From positions 1 through 5,358 of the forward strand of contig CAKPLV010000074.1 in the NCBI GenBank assembly GCA_934167735.1: a stretch of 5,358 nt of DNA, given 5' to 3'. The translations under genes were made by a program, and so were the position numbers. Positions 1-5,079 of this stretch are shown one piece after another. Origin of the DNA: an uncultured Clostridia bacterium. GTDB lineage: Bacteria; Bacillota; Clostridia; TANB77; CAG-508. Position 1 is the first letter of the stretch. Every line of letters starts with the position of its first letter. The notes beneath the pieces are model-generated. The model made no database searches, was not told the origin of the DNA, and was given only the letters and a program-made list of their open reading frames with translations.

Positions 1-246
1 GTATAAAAATAATGCAATTGCCATTCCTATGATACTTGCAATATTAATATTTAACATTAATCCAAATGTGATTTTTATAACATTTAATTCTAATATAAAT
101 GGTTCTTTTAATCCAAATTCTTGTCCATATGATAACCAGTTTAACCATTCAACTTGTGAAGCTAGTTGTCCTAACAAGCCTCCTATTACCAATCCTGAAC
201 AAATAAATATTAATAAAATCCATATACTTTTATCTCTTGTAGCCAT
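1..246 (-). CDS. DUF4321-type small membrane protein, 3' end beyond the window
   Basis: The frame opens with ATG at 244-246 and stays open for 82 codons to the window edge, so only the last few residues are probably missing. The start is fixed by a strong GGAGGAG ribosome binding site at 252-258, five bases upstream; an ATG at 258-260 lies inside that site and is out of frame. The product (MATRDKSIWILL...) has two hydrophobic segments. One is at about residues 8-28 with a small-residue run GLVIGGLLG. The other is at about 57-82 and contains ITFGLMLNINIASIIG, which resembles the characteristic second half of the clostridial DUF4321 family (short two-helix proteins of unknown role). Between them lies a short, probably exported loop with three tryptophans. 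It has its own promoter behind the terminator of the preceding operon, so it is a separate unit. Family assignment is from recalled motif resemblance; function unknown. Confidence 0.75.
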   Translation of the reverse strand, partial: MATRDKSIWILLIFICSGLVIGGLLGQLASQVEWLNWLSYGQEFGLKEPFILELNVIKITFGLMLNINIASIIGMAIALFLY

Positions 247-281
247 TTTTTCTCCTCCATCTTTTTATTTTTTCTTATGAA

Positions 282-310
282 ATTATATCATTTTACATTT
301 TTTTTAACAA
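282..310 (-). promoter_or_regulatory. Sigma-A promoter for the DUF4321 gene, extended -10
   Basis: On the minus strand TTGTTA (305-310) is followed by a 17-base spacer and a perfect TATAAT (282-287). A TG one base before the -10 makes it an extended TGnTATAAT element. Transcription would start near 275, leaving a leader of about 30 bases that carries the GGAGGAG site. It lies directly downstream of the terminator of the queA-tgt operon, so the DUF4321 gene is expected to be transcribed independently. Confidence 0.75.
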
Positions 311-321
311 GCATTTTATAT

Positions 322-352
322 AAAAAAGCCCAACTTTTTATGTTGGGTTTTT
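322..352 (-). terminator. Intrinsic terminator of the queA-tgt-WG operon
   Basis: CCCAAC (329-334) and GTTGGG (342-347) form a six-pair stem with a seven-base loop. Read on the minus strand it is followed by C and six T residues (327-322). The 5' arm and loop contain the last codons and the TAA stop (338-340) of the WG-repeat gene, so termination signal and coding end overlap. On the plus strand the stem is followed by TTTTT, so it could work weakly in that direction as well. Confidence 0.85.
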
Positions 353-1660
353 CTCTACTCTTGCAAGGTATTCTTCAATATTTCTAGTTTCTCCATTATA
401 TGTCATAAAAAATGTATTTTCACCTGTACTACTATTTGATCTCATATATATTGAATCAAATACAAAATTATTATCAATAAATTCTGATCCGTCCATTCTC
501 ATTAAGTTGTAAAGATTTCCTTTTGCTACAACAACCATTTTATAACTTGGTATTACTAATACTGGATATGAATTTGATACTTTTGATGTTGTACAACCTA
601 AAGATGTATATTCAAAATCTTTAATTTTTTTACCCGTTATATCAAAAAATCCCCACATATTATTGCTTTTTACTGGTATTAATTGATCAAATAATATATA
701 TTGATTTTCTATACCATTTTGTGTAAAGCTATTTGAATTTATTCCTATTTGTTGATATTCTGGTGAAATTAATATATCTCCATTTTTATCTATTACTCCA
801 TATGCATTTTTTTGTTTAATTAAATACAATCTTCTTTCTGTGTCTATTAATTTTATATCATCATAAGCTATTTTTATTTTTACTTTTGCATCTGTTGAAA
901 CTATTCCATATTTTCCATTACTTTTTACTAAAAAATCATTTGATGTAGGTAAATATGTTATATTATCGTATTTACTTTCTATTGCATATGTTCCTGTTGT
1001 TACTTGTATTACTCCATATTGTTCATTACTGCTTTTTACAATTAATAATCCTTCAAATATTGCTTTTTGATTTGTATATTCTTCTGAATAATTTTCTATT
1101 CCTAATTTAGTGACATAATATTGTACTAAATAATCCATTGTATATATTGCAATTTGATTATTTTCCTGCATAAATTGAACATTAAATGCCTTTTCTATTC
1201 CATCTGGTGTTGTATACAATTGACCATCTATTTCTATAACTTTTTCATCAATATCAATATATTGGTATTCAGTATAACTTTTATTGCTTTTTATCAATTT
1301 ATTTGAACCAAGTGTAAACATTGCAACTTCATTTTCATTTTCAACACTGCATTTTGTTTTATCTTCTGATTTTACTTTGAAGTCACCTGTATATCCATTA
1401 TAATTCAAATATCCTGACATCTGAATTATTGGTATATATATTTTAGTTCCTGTTTCTGTTTCTTCAAAATGAAATATATTTTCTAATTCATTTGCATTTA
1501 CTTGATCTAATGTTATTTTCATAACTGATCCTTTTAAATACATTATCATTGCAATAATTACTATCATTAATATAATAAGAAAACCTATTATAATTCCTAT
1601 GATTAATGGTAGTTTTGATTTTTTTGTATCTTTTGTATCTTCTTCATAGTATAAGTCCAT
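338..1660 (-). CDS. Membrane-anchored WG (KWG) repeat protein with a stalk-like domain
   Basis: The product has 440 residues. A short acidic/lysine-rich N-terminus (1-16) precedes one strongly hydrophobic segment (17-43), suggesting a signal anchor with the rest outside the cell. Residues about 46-175 resemble the copper-amine-oxidase-N-like 'stalk' domain of Firmicute surface proteins: TKIYIPIIQMSGYL, then VAMFTLGSNKLIK, then IEIDGQLYTTPDGIEKAF. Residues about 215-354 hold four WG-type repeats of the form (Y/W)G(V/I/F)xxxxG...I...Y(D/E)xI, starting at 215, 251, 287 and 336; a degenerate fifth is around 383-405. Such repeats are thought to form beta-propeller-like ligand or protein binding surfaces. 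ATG at 1658-1660 is preceded by AGGAGGAG (1666-1673), which overlaps the TAG stop of tgt (1672-1674); the genes are only 11 bases apart, so translational coupling is likely. Role unknown; a link to queuosine is not implied by its domains. Domain calls are from pattern resemblance. Confidence 0.8.
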   Translation of the reverse strand: MDLYYEEDTKDTKKSKLPLIIGIIIGFLIILMIVIIAMIMYLKGSVMKITLDQVNANELENIFHFEETETGTKIYIPIIQMSGYLNYNGYTGDFKVKSEDKTKCSVENENEVAMFTLGSNKLIKSNKSYTEYQYIDIDEKVIEIDGQLYTTPDGIEKAFNVQFMQENNQIAIYTMDYLVQYYVTKLGIENYSEEYTNQKAIFEGLLIVKSSNEQYGVIQVTTGTYAIESKYDNITYLPTSNDFLVKSNGKYGIVSTDAKVKIKIAYDDIKLIDTERRLYLIKQKNAYGVIDKNGDILISPEYQQIGINSNSFTQNGIENQYILFDQLIPVKSNNMWGFFDITGKKIKDFEYTSLGCTTSKVSNSYPVLVIPSYKMVVVAKGNLYNLMRMDGSEFIDNNFVFDSIYMRSNSSTGENTFFMTYNGETRNIEEYLARVEKNPT

Positions 1661-1671
1661 GAATACTCCTC

Positions 1672-2799
1672 CTATTTTTCATAACCGTATTTTTTATAGA
1701 ATTCTTCTTTAAATGTGCCTAGATTATCATTTTCAATTTCTATTCTAACTCTTTCCATTAATTTAGTCAAGAATCTTAAGTTATGAATTGAAAGTAATCT
1801 AACTCCTAAAATTTCATTTGCTTTTACTAAATGTCTTATATATGCTCTTGTATAATTTTTGCAAGTATAACAATCACATTCTGGATCTAATGGTGTCCAA
1901 TCTCTTTCATATGTAGCATTTCTTACTACAACTTTTCCATGAGATGTCATTGCTGTTCCATTTCTTGCTATTCTTGTTGGTAGTACACAGTCACACATAT
2001 CAATTCCTGCCATTGCAGCTTCAATTAGATAATCTGGTGTTCCAACTCCCATCAAATATCTTGGTTTGTCTTTTGGCATAAGTGGTGTTGTATATCTTAA
2101 TATATCTAAAAATTCTTCTTTTGGTTCACCAACACTTATTCCTCCAATTGCATATCCTGGTAAGTCTAATTCTATAAGATCTTTTGCTGATTTTTCTCTT
2201 AAATCTTTGAAAAATCCTCCTTGTATAATTCCAAATAATGCTTGATCTTCTGGTCTTGAGTGTGATGCTAGACATCTTTTTGCCCATCTTGTTGTTCTCT
2301 CCATGGATCTTTTTGTATATTCATATGTTGAAGGATATGGGCAACATTCATCAAATGCCATCATTATATCTGAACCTAAAGCATTTTCAATTTCCATAAC
2401 TTTTTCAGGTGTAAACATATGCTTACTTCCATCTAAGTGTGATTTAAATTCAACTCCCTCTTCTGTTATTTTTCTTAAATCTCCTAAACTAAATACTTGG
2501 AATCCTCCACTATCTGTTAATATTGGTCTATCCCAGTTCATGAATTTGTGAAGTCCTCCCGCTTCTTTTACAATTTGATGGCCTGGTCTTAAATATAAAT
2601 GATATGTATTTGATAATATTATTTGTGCTTTTACTTCTTCTTTTAATTCTTCTGGTGTCATTGATTTAACTGTTGCTTGTGTTCCTACTGGCATAAAAAT
2701 AGGTGTTTGTATATCTCCATGTGGTGTGTGTATTACTCCTCTTCTTGCACCAGTTTGCTTACATTCATGTAATAATTCATATGTTACTGCTGGTTTCAT
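1672..2799 (-). CDS. tgt: Queuine/preQ1 tRNA-guanine transglycosylase
   Basis: Exchanges guanine-34 of GUN-anticodon tRNAs (Asp, Asn, His, Tyr) for the queuosine precursor preQ1, through a covalent enzyme-tRNA intermediate in the cytoplasm. The 375-residue length is normal for bacterial Tgt. Diagnostic motifs are all present: FMPVGTQATVK (35-45), DSGGFQVFSL (96-105, with the conserved Asp96), Asp150 in the base-binding DEC, GIIQGG (190-195, Gln193), GYAIGGISVGEP (215-226), and DCVLPTRIARNG (270-281) with the expected nucleophile Asp270. The zinc site is intact: Cys308, Cys310, Cys313 and His339. Residue 269, just before the nucleophile, is Cys where E. coli Tgt has Phe. ATG at 2797-2799 follows GAAAGGA (2807-2813), and the queA stop is only 18 bases upstream, so queA and tgt are co-transcribed. 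The reading is unbroken and identification is secure. Confidence 0.98.
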   Translation of the reverse strand: MKPAVTYELLHECKQTGARRGVIHTPHGDIQTPIFMPVGTQATVKSMTPEELKEEVKAQIILSNTYHLYLRPGHQIVKEAGGLHKFMNWDRPILTDSGGFQVFSLGDLRKITEEGVEFKSHLDGSKHMFTPEKVMEIENALGSDIMMAFDECCPYPSTYEYTKRSMERTTRWAKRCLASHSRPEDQALFGIIQGGFFKDLREKSAKDLIELDLPGYAIGGISVGEPKEEFLDILRYTTPLMPKDKPRYLMGVGTPDYLIEAAMAGIDMCDCVLPTRIARNGTAMTSHGKVVVRNATYERDWTPLDPECDCYTCKNYTRAYIRHLVKANEILGVRLLSIHNLRFLTKLMERVRIEIENDNLGTFKEEFYKKYGYEK

Positions 2800-2817
2800 T
2801 ATTATTTCCTTTCTTTT

Positions 2818-3843
2818 TTATTTTATAAACATTGCATCCCCAAAGCTAAAGAATTTGTATTTTTTTTCTACTGCTTCATTATATGCTTTTAATATATATT
2901 CTCTTCCTGCAAGTGCAGATACTAGCATTAATAATGTTGATTCTGGTAAATGGAAATTAGTTATCAATCCATCTATACATTTAAATTTGTAACCTGGATA
3001 TATGAAAATGCTTGTATCTCCTTCAGTTGCTTCTACCATTCCTGTTTTTTCATTAGCAATTGTTTCTAATACTCTACATGATGTTGTTCCAACTGAAATT
3101 ACTTTTTTTCCATTTCTTTTTGTTTCATTTATTTTGTCTACATCTTCTTGTTTTATATAGAAATGTTCTGAATGCATATCATGATCTTCTATGTTTTCTT
3201 CTTTTACAGGTCTAAATGTACCTATTCCAACATGTAGTGTTACATTTGCAATTTTTACACCTTTTTTCTCAATTTTTTCTAATAGTTCATCTGTGAAGTG
3301 TAAACCTGCTGTTGGAGCAGCTGCAGATCCTTCATATTTCGCATATACTGTCTGATATCTATCATTATCTTTTAATTCTTCATGTATATATGGTGGTAAT
3401 GGCATTAAACCAATTTGATCTAAAATTTCATTAAATATACCTTTATAATGAAATTTTACTTTTCTTGTTCCTCCAGGCATTGTATCTATTACCTCTGCCT
3501 CCATAAGTCCATCTCCAAAGATTACTTTTGCTCCAACATGTAGTTTATTTCCTGGTCTTACAATACATTCCCATATATCTCCTTCTATACGGTTTAATAA
3601 TAAGAATTCAACATGTGCTCCTGTTTCTTTCTTTCCATATAGCCTTGCTGGTAAAACTTTTGTGTTATTTCTTACTAAACAATCTCCTGGTTCAAGGTAA
3701 TCTATTATATCTTTAAATATTTTATCTTCTATTGTTTGTTTTTCTCTATTTAATACCATTAATCTAGATTCATCTCTATGTTCTATTGGTACTTGTGCTA
3801 TTAATTCTTCTGGTAATTCATAATTAAAATCTGTTAGTTTCAT
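2818..3843 (-). CDS. queA: S-adenosylmethionine:tRNA ribosyltransferase-isomerase
   Basis: Transfers and isomerises the ribosyl group of S-adenosylmethionine onto preQ1 already inserted in tRNA, giving epoxyqueuosine; it acts after Tgt. From the chosen start the protein has 341 residues, typical of the family. Motifs in order: TDFNYELPEELIAQ (4-17), VLPARLYG (63-70), AAAPTAGLHFT (174-184), HVGIGTFRPV (204-213), MHSEHFYI (223-230), VGTTSCRVLET (251-261), ITNFHLPESTLLMLVSA (294-310) and FFSFGDAM (331-338). The start is ambiguous. In-frame ATG (3871-3873) and TTG (3874-3876) would add 10 or 11 residues. I prefer ATG at 3841-3843 because MKLTDFNYELPE matches the family N-terminus (E. coli MRVTDFSFELPE) and because the promoter places the transcript start near 3880, too close to the upstream starts. 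Its nearest AGGAG (3864-3868) is, however, 20 bases away. First gene of queA-tgt-WG. Confidence 0.95.
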   Translation of the reverse strand: MKLTDFNYELPEELIAQVPIEHRDESRLMVLNREKQTIEDKIFKDIIDYLEPGDCLVRNNTKVLPARLYGKKETGAHVEFLLLNRIEGDIWECIVRPGNKLHVGAKVIFGDGLMEAEVIDTMPGGTRKVKFHYKGIFNEILDQIGLMPLPPYIHEELKDNDRYQTVYAKYEGSAAAPTAGLHFTDELLEKIEKKGVKIANVTLHVGIGTFRPVKEENIEDHDMHSEHFYIKQEDVDKINETKRNGKKVISVGTTSCRVLETIANEKTGMVEATEGDTSIFIYPGYKFKCIDGLITNFHLPESTLLMLVSALAGREYILKAYNEAVEKKYKFFSFGDAMFIK

Positions 3844-3863
3844 ATCGTCTCGCTTATTGCTAT

Positions 3864-3884
3864 CTCCTTTCATCAATATCCCTT
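3864..3884 (-). promoter_or_regulatory. queA leader with two imperfect ribosome binding options
   Basis: AAGGGA (3879-3884) lies five bases before the upstream ATG at 3873 but overlaps the predicted transcript start, so it may not be in the mRNA. AAAGGAG (3864-3870) is a better Shine-Dalgarno match, yet it sits inside the upstream start's reading frame and 20 bases before ATG 3843. A GAG eight bases before ATG 3843 is the only closely spaced match. The sequence therefore does not settle the start; family alignment does. Confidence 0.4.
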
Positions 3885-3886
3885 AT

Positions 3887-3915
3887 ATTTTACTATTTTT
3901 CAGCCTTTTTTTCAA
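3887..3915 (-). promoter_or_regulatory. Sigma-A promoter of the queA-tgt-WG operon
   Basis: TTGAAA (3910-3915) and TAAAAT (3887-3892) on the minus strand match the -35 and -10 consensus at five of six bases each, with an optimal 17-base spacer. It lies between the terminator of the Trp-heptad gene and queA, and predicts a transcript start near 3880. No riboswitch-like structure fits between it and queA (leader about 37 bases), so preQ1 control by a riboswitch is not visible here. Confidence 0.7.
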
Positions 3916-3930
3916 TACTTATTTCAAAAT

Positions 3931-3975
3931 AAAAAAGATAATATCTAGCTTTGAACTAAATATTATCTATTTTTT
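3931..3975 (-). terminator. Intrinsic terminator after the Trp-heptad gene
   Basis: GATAATAT (3937-3944) pairs perfectly with ATATTATC (3960-3967). TAG/CTA at 3946-3948 and 3956-3958 can extend the stem inward past a mismatch. On the minus strand the hairpin is followed by TTTTTT (3936-3931). A-runs and T-runs on the far side can extend the stem and make it potentially bidirectional. It separates the Trp-heptad gene from queA, 21 bases after the stop codon. Confidence 0.8.
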
Positions 3976-3996
3976 GATTTGGCACACTTATTTATT

Positions 3997-4878
3997 TTAT
4001 AGATGTGAAATTTTTTCGATTTCGGCTAATCTTTTTCTATCGCTTTCGAACATATCTTCTATTGCTGTTTGAAAAGACCATAAAATGTCTACAATATTTG
4101 TTACATCTTCTCCTCTTTTGCGTTCATATTTTTCCCAATTTTTATTATTTTCTATCCAACGTTTGTCGTTTTCATTCCAGCATTTACTATTTTCTATCCA
4201 ATGCTTTTGGTTTTCGTTCCAACGTTTGTTATTATCTATCCAACGCTTGTCGTTTTCATCCCAACGTCTGTTGTTCTCTTCCCAACGCTTATCGTTTTCG
4301 TCCCAACGTCTGTTGTTCTCTTCCCAGCGTTTGTCGTTTTCGTCCCAACGTTTGTTGTTCTCTTCCCAACGCTTGTCGTTTTCCTCCCAACGTTTGTTAT
4401 TCTCTTCCCAACACTTGTCGTTTTCGTCCCAACGTCTGTTGTTCTCTTCCCAGCGTTTGTCGTTTTCGTCCCAACGTCTGTTGTTCTCTTCCCAACGTTT
4501 TTCGTTTTCGTCCCAACGCTTGTCGTTTTCGTCCCAACGTCTGTTGTTCTCTTCCCAGCGTTTGTCGTTTTCGTCCCAACGCTTGTCGTTTTCGTCCCAA
4601 CGTTTGTTGTTCTCTTCCCAACGCTTGTCGTTTTCATCCCAACGTTTGTTGTTCTCTTCCCAGCGTTTGTCGTTTTCGTCCCAACGTTTGTTGTTCTCTT
4701 CCCAACGTTTTTCGTTTTCGTCCCAACGCTTGTCGTTTTCATCCCAACGTCTGCTGTTCTCTTCCCAACGCTTTTCATTTTCTTTTCTAAACTCTTTTAG
4801 TTCTTGTTTGACTTCTTTTATATCGTCTCGTAGATCATTAATTACTTTTAAAATTTGTACCATTTCATCATTGCTCAT
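3997..4878 (-). CDS. Trp-heptad repeat protein (30 x RW[DE]EN[DN][KR]), function unknown
   Basis: The 293-residue protein has three parts. Residues 1-36 are a conventional amphipathic coiled-coil segment (I9, I13, L16, I20, V23, L27, F30). Residues 37-246 are thirty gapless heptads, mainly RWDENDK and RWEENNK/R, with the last five (RWIDNNK, RWNENQK, HWIENSK, CWNENDK, RWIENNK) diverged. Residues 247-293 are a non-repetitive, probably helical tail containing TNIVDILWSFQTAIEDMF. Tryptophan makes up 32 of 293 residues. Acid at position 3 faces K/R at 7, and Glu at 4 faces the next Arg (both i to i+4), so a long salt-bridged helix with one tryptophan face is the natural model. No signal peptide, membrane segment or catalytic motif is visible, so it is presumably cytoplasmic. 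ATG 4876-4878 is backed by an extended Shine-Dalgarno. The gene is monocistronic between two terminators. Heptad-repeat proteins with RFE-type units are known in bacteria and archaea; I do not recognise this one. Confidence 0.85.
   Translation of the reverse strand: MSNDEMVQILKVINDLRDDIKEVKQELKEFRKENEKRWEENSRRWDENDKRWDENEKRWEENNKRWDENDKRWEENNKRWDENDKRWEENNKRWDENDKRWDENDKRWEENNRRWDENDKRWDENEKRWEENNRRWDENDKRWEENNRRWDENDKCWEENNKRWEENDKRWEENNKRWDENDKRWEENNRRWDENDKRWEENNRRWDENDKRWIDNNKRWNENQKHWIENSKCWNENDKRWIENNKNWEKYERKRGEDVTNIVDILWSFQTAIEDMFESDRKRLAEIEKISHL
4141..4770 (-). repeat. 21-bp in-frame minisatellite, 30 units, partly 42-bp higher order
   Basis: The tract encodes residues 37-246 of the Trp-heptad protein. 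Each 21-bp unit is one heptad. Units 1-25 (4246-4770) are nearly identical; units 26-30 (4141-4245) are diverged and more AT-rich. DENDK- and EENNK/R-type units largely alternate, giving a 42-bp period interrupted by doublets (units 2-3, 9-10 and 12-13 of D type; 18-20 of E type, counted from the N-terminus). Common D-type units are about half G+C, against the very AT-rich flanks. Because 21 is a multiple of three, gain or loss of units keeps the frame, and none of the other frames accumulates stops. Confidence 0.97.
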
Positions 4879-4880
4879 AC

Positions 4881-4897
4881 GAAATCATCTCCTTTCT
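4881..4897 (-). promoter_or_regulatory. Extended Shine-Dalgarno of the Trp-heptad gene
   Basis: The minus strand reads AGAAAGGAGATGATTTC, matching the complement of the bacterial 16S rRNA 3' end (AGAAAGGAGGTGATCC) in 13 of its first 14 bases. The core AAAGGAG (4889-4895) is ten bases from the ATG. It is the longest anti-SD match seen in the window and suggests efficient translation. The ATG inside the site (4886-4888) is out of frame. Confidence 0.8.
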
Positions 4898-4903
4898 TGA
4901 AAA

Positions 4904-4947
4904 AAATTTTTTTGAATTAAAATTTGAACTAAATTTTTTTGAATTAA
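4904..4947. repeat. 17-bp direct repeat in an AT-rich leader
   Basis: AAATTTTTTTGAATTAA occurs at 4904-4920 and exactly again at 4931-4947 (27-base period). The first copy includes an A7T7 tract (4900-4913), likely to be intrinsically bent. The unit lies between the candidate promoter and the ribosome binding site of the Trp-heptad gene. Low complexity makes chance or slippage plausible. Confidence 0.6.
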
Positions 4948-4957
4948 CTAATTAAAC

Positions 4958-4986
4958 TAATTAAAATTAAATTAAAAGTGTACCAA
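4958..4986 (-). promoter_or_regulatory. Candidate promoter of the Trp-heptad gene
   Basis: TTGGTA (4981-4986) and TAATTA (4958-4963) with a 17-base spacer on the minus strand are a weak sigma-A candidate. An alternative is TGGTACACT, an extended -10-like element overlapping the same -35 position. The surrounding sequence is almost pure A/T, so the exact site cannot be chosen. Some promoter is expected because a strong terminator lies just upstream (5008-5042). Confidence 0.3.
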
Positions 4987-5007
4987 TTAATTGAATTATT
5001 ATGCTTC

Positions 5008-5042
5008 AAAAAAATAGAAGCACAATTCAAATGTGCCTCTAT
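5008..5042 (-). terminator. Intrinsic terminator of ileS
   Basis: On the minus strand ATAGAGGCACA (5042-5032) pairs with TGTGCTTCTAT (5024-5014), eleven pairs including one G-U, around a seven-base loop. It is followed by an uninterrupted T run (5014-5008). It lies 37 bases after the ileS stop and isolates the Trp-heptad gene from ileS transcription. Confidence 0.9.
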
Positions 5043-5079
5043 TATATAATTATTTTTTCGATTTTGTCAACAGATTTTT

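Noticed and set aside
29..280. Plus-strand open frames opposite the minus-strand genes (29-280, 2303-2551, 2726-2992, 3528-3716, 3857-4072)
   Set aside because: Each overlaps a well-supported gene or promoter on the other strand and lacks recognisable protein character or a ribosome binding site.
3877..3996. preQ1 riboswitch or other leader RNA before queA
   Set aside because: The promoter is within about 40 bases of the start codon and the only strong hairpin upstream is the previous gene's terminator, so there is no room for an aptamer.
4141..4770. Possible CRISPR array in the regularly repeated region
   Set aside because: The 21-bp units are directly contiguous with no unique spacers, and they encode a clean heptad protein with a good ribosome binding site.
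4246..4770. Small RNA hairpins in each repeat (CGUU with AACG)
   Set aside because: The arms are only four bases with an eight-base loop and follow from the codons used; too weak to call a structure.
4236..4778. Other minus-strand open frames inside the repeat (4236-4778 and 4397-4621)
   Set aside because: They are shifted readings of the same array, wholly internal, without a ribosome binding site or unique sequence.
3997..4878. Phage tail fibre or surface adhesin reading of the repeat protein
   Set aside because: No signal peptide, membrane anchor, sorting motif or phage genes are present nearby; coiled-coil character alone is not enough.
4005..4900. Long plus-strand open frames across the repeats (4005-4790, 4085-4900, 4201-4800)
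   Set aside because: They are mirror frames of a 21-bp repeat whose length is a multiple of three, so no frame gathers stops. None has a convincing start context, and their non-repeat ends look random.
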